Part shown: positions 12,833 through 26,321 of the stretch, piece after piece
Layout: each line of letters starts with the position of its first letter
Numbering within the stretch: position 1 is the stretch's first letter
Assembly (NCBI GenBank): GCA_023974075.1
Contig: CM043788.1
Span: forward strand, 19,826,496-19,890,495
Origin: Chaenocephalus aceratus
Lineage: Eukaryota; Chordata; Actinopteri; Perciformes; Channichthyidae
Length of the DNA: 64,000 nt
Direction: 5' to 3'
Made by a program: the position numbers and the translations under genes
The notes under the pieces: model-generated
What the model saw: only the letters and a program-made list of their open reading frames with translations
Told to the model about the DNA's origin: nothing
The model's database searches: none

Positions 12833-13141
12833 ATCACGGGGTTTGTCAAGAGCACATGGTGTAGTCCAAACGATAGCTGGGGATTCTGGGTAGTGTAGTG
12901 TCTTCTGCCATCCTTTACTCCTGGGAATGGACGCTCACATTACCTTTAAGGGCAGCCGACATAAACGAATGCCGTGCTTCCATGAGCGTCAAATCCCGAC
13001 GCAGATGGGAATACATTGCAATCAGTTGAAAGCTATTTGCGTCCCTTTATGACGCTGAAGGAGCCTAGGAGCGTCACAATTGGACGCCACGGACACTGAC
13101 CAAACGTCGCTATTGGACGCTTAGGGAGTGAGAGTGTGTTG
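12833..13141 (-). repeat. right long terminal inverted repeat
   Basis: Inverse of the arm starting at 9344. It carries the inverse ZNF143-like site at 12880-12899 and ends GGAGTGAGAGTGTGTTG, followed by CTCTGTT. Confidence 0.8.
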
Positions 13142-13577
13142 CTCTGTTATATATCTGGAATGTGAAACAACTGAACACAAATGTCTGTTTGCACTCATCT
13201 TCAGCTGTGTGCTTCAGACACACCAATACACTCCAGCAAGTGTTATGTGTGGAAACAAAATCTCTGCTCACACACACACATGAACGCAGAGAACAGTAGC
13301 CCCTGGCTATCTGCAGCGCTGAGTGTAAATGATCGCATTTCTGCGGTCATAACTCACAGCCATACAGGCTACTGATGGAAAATGACACCCAATGTCTGCG
13401 TGTGTGTTTCTGTGTGTGTGTCTGTGTGTGTGTTTTAATGTGTGAGAGTCATTTTAGACTCTTCATGTCGCTTCCCTTCTGTCTCTGCTCATCTTCCTCC
13501 TCCCTCCTCCTCATTGATGCCTCAAGGGATGAAACTGACTATACCAGACCAAAACCCCCCCACTTTTACTCTCCACC

Positions 13578-13668
<91 letters not shown>

Positions 13669-15444
13669 TTGTTTGCCCACACTCTAGATCCACATCAGTG
13701 GGTTTAACCTTATTGATCAGGGTGATCCGTCACTGATATCTGTGTTTGCTGGGCGGAGAGGAGCTGATATTGATGGATGGACACATTAATCAGTACGCAT
13801 TGTGGAGGGCATGGACATACAAACACACACAGTGACAATGGCCCTATTTTAGCTGAGGGATATAAACTAAATACACTTTTTTGCAGATTATCTTTCTTTT
13901 AGATTTAGAAGAATACATATTGCTGAAGAGAAACCCAACCCTTTCATACCCAGCGCCACCATTTGGTAGAGCACATTTTGTGTCTTGATATCTTGTTGAA
14001 AAAAATTTATAAAAAAGTGTATCTCCATCTGCTCTACCATTTGTCAGTCAACTTCTGTAAGGTAACCGTATCATTTTTGACATATTTTAGTGTCAGAGCA
14101 CTGACTGAACATAATTAGATATCTTGATTCACAAAAAAAGTTTTAACAAGGGTGTAATTATTTTTTGGAAAATATGCTCAACCAATCGGTCGGTTTGGCC
14201 TTTTATGGTAAACTAGCAATATGACTTTTTCATAGTTTCATAGATGGTTTCCAATAAAATATGGTAAATAAATAGCTAGATTCATGGTAATAGTATTACA
14301 TCTAGTACTGCCTTATGAGTCTCAGAGTGAAAGAGTGATAATAATTTATATAGCACCTTTCATGCATGGCATTCAGCCCAAAGTTGCACACAGATGAGCA
14401 AGTTAGGCCAACACAGGATATAGACATTTGCTGTTAGGCCAATTCAGCATCTACAGTAAGATGAGCAAGTCTTTTTTTATCATGAAAAACACATTACATT
14501 ACTTTTTTTCCATTTTAATTTTTTTTACAATTATAATTTATTATCTTTTATGAATATATCTGGTTGTATATATTTCTCATTTTGCATAAAAGAAAAAATG
14601 TATTTCAGTTTGTGTTTTATTTGAGTTTGATGCATACACATACTGTACTGTATGATGTATGATGATTGTTGAAAATGCACTTTTACCATAGAAGGCCAGC
14701 TCGACCAGTTGGTAGAGGCTCATAAAAACAAAACTGTGTGGTCAGTCAAAACATTTTAAATTATTTGTGGCCCATTTGATAAAAAAAATGCAAACAATTA
14801 ATGTTTCCATAGCTTTTTTCTTGGTCTGGTAGTTAAAGGGTTACGACATTGTCGTGTTCCTATAAAAAAACAAAACAAGATATTGTGTAATATTTGTAAT
14901 AATCTACAGACACAGCCAACTCACAGAGGTTCTGCAATATTCAGGTTTAGTATCATAATCAAACCACTTACAGAAATAATTATTTGATTTGATTATTTTA
15001 GTGAAAACAAGATCTCACAGTCATATTGTTTTCCAAAAGTCTTCATCAATCTTCATCTCTGCTGCTGATGTTTAAAAATTACTAATCATACCTATCATAC
15101 AGAAAATGTAGCTTACATTTGTTAAACGTCATATTGATATTACAAACATCAAGTATGTTTATATTTGATATGGATCTGGTTCTTTTCAAACTGCATGTTT
15201 GATTGCTGTGTTATTTTATTGACCACTCATATATATTATTATATAATTATAATACTTTGTTTTACATAGTCATCAATCACCTTACGTTCATTTAGTACAG
15301 TGGTTTAAATTAATAAACAAGCACCGTGGCTCTCAGTAAAGTACATAAGGACGCACTGTAAGGCCTTATTGTGTTACAGATATAGTTTCATCTGAACTCT
15401 TTGCTCCGTCTTTACCAGCTGTAATAGTGATGAACACATTAGTG
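13142..15444. other. non-coding stretch with an 87-bp (AC)n array
   Basis: (AC)n lies at 13581-13667. Between about 13935 and 14843 there are weakly similar ends (AACCCTTT with its inverse AAAGGGTT), suggesting an old DNA transposon, but they are too degenerate to call. A TTTATATAGCACCTTTCATG word at 14346-14365 resembles old LINE/SINE 3' sequence. No gene seen. Confidence 0.45.
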
Positions 15445-16075
15445 CACATGTGTCACACTCAAGGCCCGGGGGCCAAATCAGGCCCTTGGTGGATTTAATT
15501 TCGGCACACAGGATAATTTCTAATTAGTATTAGATCTGCCCCGTACACCTTCACTCAATCCTGAGGGTTCCCTCAGCTCAGAGCCTGACCCCAAACATTG
15601 ATGAACCTGCACCCAAGATGAGATGCCAAGTATCTGGCTTGAACTAGCATCACAGAGCAGCACACTGAGTTTACATGGATGTTTCCTTCTGCACTTTTTT
15701 TCTTGCGACAGCAGGGCATGTTTGTTTTTTTCTTTGAGGGAAATAGTTTTTTTGAAGCTGTTGTTGGCCTGTGGGAAAATGTAATCATAAGAAATGAGTC
15801 CGGAAAAGCTGCAGATAGAGCCATAAGAAATGACTCTGCAGATAGAGCCATAAGAAATGACTCTGCAGATAGAGCCATAAGAAAATGCAACTGATTATTT
15901 AATGTTTAATGTTGTTTTTATTGGCAATCATTTAAGCTTTGTTAGTTCCAGGTTTAATATGTGCAAATAAGTTCATTTCAATGAGATCTGCAATAAACAT
16001 TGAACCAGTCCGGCCCTCGACTAGTACCCATTTTTTTTATTTTGGCCCACTGTGTATTTGAGTTTGACACCCCTG
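15445..16075. mobile_element. hAT (Charlie-like) MITE with 8-bp target duplication
   Basis: The 8-mer CATTAGTG stands directly before (15437-15444) and after (16076-16083) the element. The right end GAGTTTGACACCCCTG is the inverse of the classic CAGGGGTGTCAAACTC terminus; the left end is the same motif with several changes. GGCCCG-rich subterminal sequence is typical of the group. No transposase remains. Confidence 0.85.
15800..15880 (+). repeat. 27-bp tandem repeat, about three copies
   Basis: The unit GCAGATAGAGCCATAAGAAA plus TGACTCT is repeated head to tail inside the hAT MITE. The first copy has one change (GAGTCC instead of GACTCT). It explains the repeated AIRNDSADR pattern seen in translation. 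Confidence 0.85.
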
Positions 16076-16689
16076 CATTAGTGCATCAGTCATTATAACA
16101 CAGTATAATAAACATTATACTGAAATGGGTTATTCTGCATGTGTACTTTTGGTACTTTTACTACATTAATGTTGATGCTTTAACCTTAAGTAATTGTACA
16201 CTGATTTGTTGCAACTTCCAATTAAGTTAAAGATCTGAGTTCTTCCGTTGGAGGCTCTAATTAATTTATTGTCATAAAAAAATGGCAATAACCTTTAAGA
16301 AGGCATTATTTATACAATATAAACATAGTGTATTCATTGATAGGAGTTTTCTCTGCTGGGTTAGGTTGCATACCATCAACACCTGTTCAAGAGAAGTTAT
16401 GGAACTTTACAATGGAACAGAATGTTGGAACAGTATGTTGGAACAGAATGATGGAACAGTGTAACAGAGAGGAGGTTCCAATGTTCCCCAATCTGACTTT
16501 CTGGTCATTTCCACCTTGCTTTCGACTCGTTCACCGGCTTTTCGGCTTGTTCACTTGAAGATAACCTTAAACAATTGGGTGACCTACTAGTTCCTGTACC
16601 CTGAGATTCAAATCCAGTCCGTCCAGTAACCGTTATTTTACACTGAGACTCAAAACGGAACATTTCCTGCAGTGCACTTTGGACTTCTG
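16076..16689 (+). promoter_or_regulatory. upstream region and likely 5' UTR exon of the kinase gene
   Basis: A splice donor CTTCTG/GTAAGT lies at 16689/16690 and a matching acceptor TCTTTTCAG at 17201-17209, directly before the exon with the kinase start codon. The bases upstream of 16689 are therefore a probable untranslated first exon. The transcription start is not resolvable. A 15-bp tandem repeat (TGGAACAGAATGT-like, about 3.5 copies) sits at 16412-16465 and may be promoter-proximal. Confidence 0.4.
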
Positions 16690-17244
16690 GTAAGTTGATT
16701 TGATTGGCCAAATATAACTTGTTAACTCGAGAAAACTCAACATCTGATTGTAATTCAAACATCATAATCACATTGCATTAACTCTACTTGACATAGGCAC
16801 ATTGTTTTGGGAATTAACAGTGAAAAAAGTCACAATAAGCAGATCCTGTTCCTCACAACTTTTTTCTGCTTTTATATTACTTCTCTAGCTGTATTTTAGG
16901 AAATAAATAAATACAATATATAAATTATATACTTGTGTACTGAAGGATAGGAACATCTGGAAAGCAAGAAAAATGTATATTTGGTGGAAGTAAGAGGTTT
17001 AAAATCTTAAATGTTCTTTGTTTGTTTTTAGCATTTCTAATATTGTTTATTTTAACATTTTAAAATGTTAAAAATGTGTTTACATTAAATATCTATATGT
17101 ATTTAAGGACAGGTAGAAGTACAGTTAGCCTTTTTTTAGATGTTTAACTTGAGAAGCGAGACATGACCTTGTATATCTAAATTCCTCCGATTTCCTTCTC
17201 TCTTTTCAGTTGTTAGAAATCAGTATCAGGGTGCATCTCGCACC

Positions 17245-19908
17245 ATGCCTGGCAACTTTCAGGTTGAGGAAGGAGCGATGCTCTACTCCAAATCCTCAGC
17301 CTACCAAGTGCAGTATTTACTGGGGAGAGGCAGCTTTGGAGAGGTGGCCCAGTGCAGGAAGTTTGCCACCAACGAAAATGTGGCTTTAAAAGTCATGAGA
17401 AGTTGGCAGTGCATTGAGGATGCAAAGAGTGAGGTGGGACACAGATTGTGTTTTTATCGTATCCCTTATAAAACTATTCAAAATACAATGTTACTACATC
17501 AAATCTTTCTCTGACATCTTATACAACAGGAGGATATCCTTAAACAGATGAAACTGGGTAACTGCCACCTCTTCAACATCGTGCTATGGAACGACTCCTT
17601 CCAATACAAGAAGCGTTACTGCTTAGAATTTGAGAAGCTGGACATCAGCCTGTATGAATTCCTTCGGAAGAGAAGGTCTATGTCTCTGAAGTTGAAGGAG
17701 ATCCGGCCCATTGTGAAACAGGTTTGTTTTGTACAATGTTTAAAACAGTGGCTGAATGGTCAGATTTTTGCTTACATGCACATAATACCATATGCAACCA
17801 TTACAAATTCACCTAACTTCTTAAATTGTAACAAGTGATCAATATGTTGAAATAGCAAAGCTCTTAAAAAAGGTTTTTATTAAAAAAGGTTTTTGAAGTT
17901 AACGATGCATTACAATGTATTCTGACCGATGATCCTGATTTCAGTTGGCTATTGCCCTGGATTTCCTGGATTTGGTTGATATCGTACATTGTGATCTAAA
18001 GCCAGCGAACATAATGATGGTGGACCATGTTCGCCAGCCACTCAAAATCAAAGTGATCGACTTTGGCCTGGCCGTAAACAACTCCGCTCAGCATACGGGG
18101 GAGACCCTGCAGACCCTATATTACAGGTAATTGACAGGATATCGCAAAGGATGTTAACTGAATTAAATACTTTACACTGGCGTCTCAAGTTTTTAGTCAA
18201 TCAAAAGTCTCAGCAAAACATTGCATATTTGAGAAACTCACAGTGAAGTGTAGACAGTAGGAGTCTACTTCCTATTCATGTGTTTGTGTTTCTCTTGTGT
18301 TTCTAAGATCTCCAGAGATCCTGCTGGGAAATGAGTTCAATGGAGCCATCGACGTGTGGTCTCTTGGCTGCATTGCTTCCAAAATGTTGACCGGCAAAGT
18401 GCTGTTCCCTGGAAGTGTCGAATATGACATGGTAAGCATTACACTCAAGCCATAATGTCTTGGTACATTTGGTGCAAACATCCATTTGCCACTGCATTGA
18501 CACTTGTGATTCATTTGTAACTTGTATGTACCTGAACCTTGGGAGAAATTCTCAAGCCTTTAGAAATGTTGACGTGTAATGCAACCTTGTGTTGTTCCCA
18601 TAGCTGAGGCACATCATACTTGGTATTGGTGAGCCACCAAGCCATCTGCTCAATGCTGGAATGTTCACACATGAGTATTTCTGTGCAGCATTCAGAGAAG
18701 AGGGACCCCCAGTGTGGAGATTTAAAGTAAAATTGTGTTATTATTTGAGTCTTTGTTTCTGTGTGTCACTGTAGTCAGAACACATTAGCTTACTCTCTCT
18801 ACTTCTTGTCTATAGACCCCACGTGAAGTGAGAAATTCCATCAAATTATTCCCACGGACGATTCGCAGCCTGAGAGATCTCATCAAGGTAGGATATCTCT
18901 TTTAAAAGAAATGTTTTGAATAACTTGAACATAAAGTTACATTATTTTAAAATAAAAAAAGCCCACATTCTTACCGTTTTATTTCATTCTGAACCTCCCA
19001 AAGAAGTCTGACAAACTCTCAGACAAAGCCAGAGTGTGTGACGGTGACCAGGAGAGTTTTCTGGATCTGATGACAAAGATGCTGATGGTGGACGCGGCTC
19101 AGAGGATCACACCCAGCCAGATCCTCCAGCATCCGTTCATCACCATGAGTCACCTTTCTGGTGACTCCAAAAGCTGCTCCCTGTAAGTTCTCAGATACAG
19201 TTTGTGTTCCTCGCACTGTGGATTTACTGTCGCTAGATGAAGTTGCATGACTCGTTTTTTTCTTCCAGTGTTAAATCGTGCTTTGGTCCGAGCTCTGATA
19301 ATAAGGAGGATGACGACCTTGAGGTGGCCTCCAGCAGCACTGCCATCCCAGCCCGCCAAACTGAAAATGGTGGACTGAGCAGCGATGAACATCCCACTTT
19401 TGCTGAGAAGACGAGGAAAAGGGACGGTGGAAAAACCACCAAGAAGACTCCGCTGCTCAAACGAAAGAGGGATCAAGCAAAGTCGTGCTCTTCCTTTGGT
19501 GGCAGCTCTTCAGCTAAAAAGAGGAAGACTGAGAACCTCAATGAGGACTTGGAGGACAGCGCCAACAGTAAGCATCCCTATGGCAACACACATGTACTGA
19601 GGATTTATTAAGCCTTTTCTTCTGTATGATAAAATGATTTGTGTAACAGAAATGTCATAAACCCATTCACAGAATAGCTCATGGTTTTTGGAGATGTTTG
19701 ACATGAATTCATGTATGTGGGTTGTTTAGTTGGCTGAAATATCTGACATAGTGATACTAGCATTAGTTTGAAAAAAACAAAACTCTTGTCCTTTTCATTA
19801 GCACGACTGAACGAAACAGTAGAGGTCCCCTCCAAAAAGAGGAAGAGGGCCGATGAGGAGAGCTGTCCAGAAGAGAGGTCTGGATGCAAAAGCAGAAAGA
19901 TCAACTGA
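17245..19908 (+). CDS. HIPK-family dual-specificity protein kinase, nine coding exons, 488 aa
   Basis: Coding exons: 17245-17433, 17530-17721, 17945-18126, 18308-18431, 18604-18726, 18816-18887, 19004-19182, 19269-19567, 19802-19908. All borders are GT/AG and the phases join to 489 codons. The ATG has a good context (CACCATGC). Kinase domain about residues 19-347: glycine loop GRGSFGEV (27-34), lysine K49, catalytic HCDLKPANIM (142-151), DFG (166-168), SPE (189-191), and a closing block ITPSQILQHPFITM. The insert shape and motifs fit HIPK rather than DYRK. The activation segment reads TLQTLYYR where classical HIPKs have YLQSRYYR, so the autophosphorylated tyrosine is a threonine (T181). The tail (348-488) has three basic clusters (LKRKRD, AKKRKT, KKRKR), suggesting nuclear location. 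It lacks the long C-terminal regions of HIPK1-3 and so fits the short HIPK-like genes expanded in fish. Exact orthology is not claimed. Confidence 0.92.
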
Positions 19909-19949
19909 AGCGCTGCAGTCCAACTCTGCACAGAAACTTCCATGCATTA

Positions 19950-19955
19950 AATAAA
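19950..19955 (+). terminator. poly(A) signal of the kinase gene
   Basis: AATAAA stands 42 bases after the kinase stop codon and is followed by a T-rich tract (19981-20000). Confidence 0.7.
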
Positions 19956-20517
19956 ATACTATGTGCAAACATATTCAGAATGTTTAGTTATTTTTATGTT
20001 TTACATAAATCTGTGCATGAAAGTGAATAAGTTATTAGAAATAGATTGTGGGATTCTGTGAAGTTGTTAGCTTTCAAACTTTTACTCCTAGCACACAGAC
20101 ACAAACTCCCTCAGACTTCCCCTCTGTCAATTTGTGATTTCTAGTTCATAGACTTTTTTTTCCCAAAGCAGGTTTTAAGTAGACTTGAAAAAACGTTGTT
20201 ATTTTACCCTGATTTGACCAAGTCCTCCAAACTGAACGTGACACTATGTTGCTTTCTGATCCGAGCCGCGTAAGTCAGGATACAATTGTTAGTGAAACTA
20301 ACAGTCATTTGAAACGGGTGCAAATGACAGTTATAAATAGGACTGGTATGACAGCAAGAGCTCAAATATTTGGTTTAGTTAAACCTCAAAGTTAGTAAAG
20401 TTTTGTGAACAATGTGGTTAAATTGCAAAAAGACACAAACAATGTTTGCTGTTGCCAGGAGACAGCGTGCAGACTACAGTCTCACAAACACTTAAGGAAG
20501 TCTATTTTAGTTAACAA
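19956..20517. other. short intergenic stretch
   Basis: Nothing recognisable between the kinase poly(A) signal and the inverted L2 copy. Confidence 0.5.
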
Positions 20518-20519
20518 CT

Positions 20520-20590
<71 letters not shown>

Positions 20591-22475
20591 GTTTATTTAT
20601 ATAGCCCAATATCACAAATGTTACATTTGTCTCAGTGGACTTCACAGTTTGTACAGAATATCAGTATGACAATACGACACCTCTGTCCTTAGACCCTCAC
20701 ATTGTACAAGGAAAAACTTCCGGAGAAAACCCACAGTTTAAAGGGGAAAATGGGAGAAACCTCAGGGAGAGCAACAGAGGAGGGATCCCTCTCCCAGGAC
20801 GGAAAGACGTGCAATAGATGCCGTGTGTAAATTGAAAAGATAATAAATTTGCAACATAGGTAGTCCAAATGTTTGGAAATGCCTGTGTCTATAATAAGAA
20901 GATGAATCCACGAGGATATCCATCCAGGACCTATGATCCAGGACCACAGCCGCGACTCAAGATCCAGGGCTCGCGATCCAGGACACAGGACTGCAGCAAC
21001 AGGATCATCCAAGACTCCGGATCCCAGCGTATATAGACACCAAAAAGAAAGACATGTGGGGAAGCTGGGTTAATCGGAACATGAGAGTACACAGGTACAG
21101 ACAGAGAGAAGGAAGAAGTAAGATGTCCCCCGACAAACTAAGCCTATATCAGCAAAACTAGGGGCTGAATCTAATCAGCCCTAACTAGAAGCTTTATCAA
21201 AAAGGAAGGTCTTAAGCGCACTCTTAAAAACGGATAGGGTGTCTGCCGCCCGAACACAAACTGGAAGCTGATTCCACAAATGTGGAGCTTGATAAGAAAA
21301 GACTCTGGCTCCCATTGTACTTTTAGAGACTCTAGGAACAACCAACAACCCTGCATTCTTGGAACGCAATGCCCTAGTAGGACAGTAGGGTATAATGAGT
21401 TCTTTAAGGTAAGATGGCGCCTGCCCATTAAGGGCTTTGTAGGCGAGAAGAAGAATTTTAAATTCTATCCCGTGTTCTATAGGGAGCCAGTGTAAGGCAG
21501 CCAGAACAGGAGTAATGTGGTCCCTTTTCCTAACTCTGGTTAGTACACGAGCTGCAGCATTTTGAATCAGCTGAAGTGACTTGACTGACTTCTTGGTACT
21601 CCCTGATAATAAAGAGTTACAATAATCCAGTCTAGAAGTAACAAATGCATGGACTAGTTTCTCTGCATCGTTTTGAGGCAAGATATGCCTGATTTTTGCA
21701 ATGTTACGTAGATGGAAGTAGGCGGTCCTTGAAATTGATTTTATGTGGGCGTTAAAGGATAAATCCTGATCAAATATAACACCAAGATTCCTTACAGTCT
21801 CACTGGAGGCCAAATTAATGCCATCCATAGTTAGTATACACTAATAATAATAGTACAATAACGTTTTGGTCGTGTTTAACATCAAAAAGTTTAAGGTCAT
21901 CCACGTTTTTAAGTCCTTGAGGCAGTCTTGACTTTTATTTAGATGATTAATTTCATCAGGCTTGATTGATAAATATAGTTGAGTATCATCCGCATAACAA
22001 TGAAAATGTACAGAATGATTCCTTATAATATTGCCTAACGGAAGCATATATAATGTGAACAAAATAGGTCCAAGCACTGAGCCCTGTGGCACTCCATGGC
22101 TAACTTTGGTTTGTGTGGAAGATTCATCGTTGACACGTACAAACTGAGAGCGTTCAGATAGATAGGACCTAAACCAGCCTAAAGCAGTTCCCTGTATGCC
22201 AACTAAGTGCTCTAGTCTTTGCAATAAGATATCATGGTGGATAGTATCAAATGCAGCACTGAGATCGAGCAAAACAAGAATAGAGACAAGTCCCTTGTCT
22301 GAGGCTATTAGAATGTCATTTGTGACTTTAACCAGAGCTGTCTCTGTGCTATGATGTGTTCTAAAGCCAGACTGAAAATCTTCAAATAAATCATTGTTTT
22401 TTAAGTAATCACACAACTGTTTTGCGGCTGCTTTTTCAAGAATTTTTGAGAGGAACGAAAGATTAGAAATAGGTT
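20518..22475 (-). mobile_element. L2-type LINE, 5'-truncated, minus strand
   Basis: The element ends on the minus strand in a long (TGAT)n tail (20518-20590 as ATCA repeats). The 3' region and reverse transcriptase region are almost identical by eye to the + strand copy at 31806-33998. The endonuclease part is absent. The upstream break is near 22475, within the block reading [15 protein letters not shown]. LINEs of this clade move by target-primed reverse transcription and often insert as 5'-truncated copies. Confidence 0.9.
21181..22416 (-). pseudogene. broken L2 reverse transcriptase frame
   Basis: Two minus-strand pieces (22416-21841, 191 codons; 21828-21181, 215 codons) match the intact frame of the other copy. 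The first holds the RT blocks [10 protein letters not shown] and CYADDTQLY. They are separated by a small deletion and frameshift just after LNTTKT, which removes about 25 codons present in the other copy. The second piece is the C-terminal region with [10 protein letters not shown] and [11 protein letters not shown], typical of L2/CR1-like LINEs. Confidence 0.88.
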
Positions 22476-24236
<1,761 letters not shown>

Positions 24237-24237
24237 C

Positions 24238-24321
24238 TGTGCTGCGTTGCTGCAGCGAGGTTCAGACGAGGTGCACCTGGAGAAGGAAGTGCTTAAAAGC
24301 TCCAGTGCCAGCAGCAGATGA
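24238..24321 (+). CDS. candidate terminal exon (27 codons), gene unknown
   Basis: A strong pyrimidine tract ending GCCCAG (24231-24236) is followed, with one base of carried-over phase, by 27 codons ending in TGA at 24319-24321. AATAAA follows at 24406-24411. The predicted tail is LLQRGSDEVHLEKEVLKSSS with a further ASSR, which looks protein-like but matches nothing I recognise. No partner exon was identified. A non-coding transcript end is the main alternative. Confidence 0.27.
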   Translation, partial: CAALLQRGSDEVHLEKEVLKSSSASSR

Positions 24322-24411
24322 GGAAGGGGCCTCTGGCGTGAGGACCATTGTGTTTCTGTCGCTCAGCCTAGGATTGATATTTGTATATGTCACATGTTTA
24401 ATTGTAATAAA

Positions 24412-24711
24412 TCCAATGGATTTGATTATTTAAAGGTGTCTTTCTGTGTTGTATTTGGGTCAGTGGTGGAATTATGTTAATTCGCATTAGGGGTGGGGCG
24501 TAACATAACTGATTAAATCATTGTTAAACCTTAATAACTAAACTCTAACTAACTATAAGAAAACAATTCAAAGATTATTGATATGGTTAATAAAAATGAG
24601 TTCATTAACTGTTGCTTTGTGACAGGGAGTGATTTTTCTGCATAGAACTCTGACACACGACAGGCCCTAACACTGCCTCGACCTTCATATTCTTTCCACC
24701 ATACATAAAGG

Positions 24712-24748
<37 letters not shown>

Positions 24749-25811
24749 TAATATAATAATAATAATAATAGATAACATTTGTATAGCGCCTTTCAATGGA
24801 CCCAAGGCCGCTTTACATTGTGTGAACAAACAAACAACAAAAAAGAAGGGCAAATAAGGATAAACTACTTCGATCATAACATCACATTTTTTTGCAGATA
24901 TAGTTTTACATTTTCATGCGAATCCTCCTGAGAAGGTGTACAATATTTTGGTTAGGCAAAAACGTTATGAAACACAAGATAGCAAAAGCAAGAGATACAA
25001 TTATTAAGTGCAAATATCCTGCACTGCGTCAACTCATGCCGCCCCTGCTGCTCTAACACAGGATGGCTATATTGGGAGTACAGCCAAACGCTTCAGTGGT
25101 ATTACACCAACAAGTGGATTTTCACCAAATTTGTCTTGAATTTGTGCCAGCACGGAGGAATTTATTGTAATTTAAAAGCACATTTGTCCATTGAAAAGCA
25201 TATTAGCTGAAGTGTGAAAATGCTTTAATAGCCATAATACCTGAGAGGAGTGGCGGTATCACCCAACGGCCCGTCACAGCGAGGTGTGTGTTATGTTTTC
25301 ACGTCTCAGCGGGGGGGGCCCGTGTGGGAAATCAAACTGCTTCCCTGCAAATATTTCTGTTGCTGTTCACGTTTTATTTTGTCAGAATGGATGTTAGGCG
25401 CTGCCAAAAAAATCTAAAACATAATTTTCGTAGGTGCTGTGTTGCCTTAGCAACAGACACCACATTAACCACTTAGAAAAAGGGCCGAAAGGCATTTCAC
25501 AGGAGGACGCCGTTTACCTTGGCAGCACTCAGAGCTAAGTGTGGTCGGCCCTAACAGCATCCTCCATATCATCACCAAGGTGAGACGGCCCACATCTGAA
25601 ACATCCGCTGGCACCGACTCAGCAGCTGACACTTAGTTTTGGGTTTGCAGGAGGCCACTGGAAGCCAAACATTATTTTATATATCCATTGCAGCCTAAAT
25701 AACAGGAAGACATTTGCTCCTGAAAACAATGTTAAAACATGACTCCTTTGTAGACAGAAGCTCAATCTGAAGAGTTTCCTTGAGATGTTGTTTAACACAC
25801 GAAGAGAGATA
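24412..25811. other. non-coding stretch with an (AAT)n-like array and LINE-like remnant
   Basis: An imperfect (ATA)n array lies at 24714-24771, joined to TTTGTATAGCGCCTTTCAAT (24779-24798), a word typical of old fish LINE/SINE 3' ends. GTTGCCTTAGCAAC at 25441-25454 is a good RFX X-box palindrome. No gene seen. Confidence 0.45.
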
Positions 25812-26321
25812 TTAAAGGTCCCTTATTATAGTGTTTTTTTTTTATCAATATATTATAGGTCTCAGATATATACAAAACAGGTCTCTGTGTTTGGCTCCAA
25901 ATACCCAACAGATCATTGCAGCATCCCATAATCCCCTCTGTTTCAGTCCTGTTTCAGAAGTGCTGATTCTCTGTCTTTTACTTTAGATGAAAATAAGGAG
26001 CCACTCCCCACGGCCCTCTGAGAGAGATTTGGTTAAAAAGAACACAATGGTGCTCTAGGAGGAGACTCAGGTGATAAGGTGGTGGGGGTTACCTTGGTTG
26101 GTGATTGGCTAATGGTTACCAAGCCAAAAAATCGTTACGACATCATAAAGTGGCCAAAATCTGATCAGCTCATTTTCAGACAGGTTTTTAAATAAATGGA
26201 TCAGGACAAAAAGAGAGAAACATTTTTCCTGAAACTTTCAGAATCTCTTTAGAGGGGACACATGTTTATGTATAAAAGACATGAACAGTGGATTTTGCAT
26301 AATAGGTGACCTTGGCTTTAA
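25812..26321 (-). mobile_element. TTAA-flanked MITE, subfamily 2, reverse copy
   Basis: TTAA at 25812-25815 and 26318-26321 bound the reverse complement of the 8716-9250 element (510 against 535 bp). Inner words such as ATCAGGACAAAAAGAGAG and AGGAGCCACTCCCCAC are shared in inverse. The termini have diverged slightly (AAAGGTCCCTTATTATAG), so the copy is old. Confidence 0.8.

Larger units (their letters stand above)
9344..13141. mobile_element. 3.8-kb element with about 200-bp terminal inverted repeats
   Basis: The sequence from CAACACACTCTCACTCC at 9344 is repeated in inverse ending at 13141. The match runs about 200 bp and then resumes further in (9750-9834 against 12833-12915). CTCTGTT flanks both ends (9337-9343 and 13142-13148), a 7-bp, perhaps imperfect 8-bp, target duplication. 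Long inverted ends with a 7-9 bp duplication fit MULE-like or other less-studied superfamilies. No transposase is found, so I leave it unassigned. The interior holds a second element (10685-11731). Confidence 0.75.

Noticed and set aside
15800..15880. CRISPR-like short repeats
   Set aside because: The repeats are contiguous with no spacers and lie in a hAT MITE of a vertebrate genome.
21280..21495. 71-codon + strand frame, and its twin at 33076-33291 on the minus strand
   Set aside because: Both are antisense shadows of the LINE reverse transcriptase; they resemble each other only because the LINE copies do.
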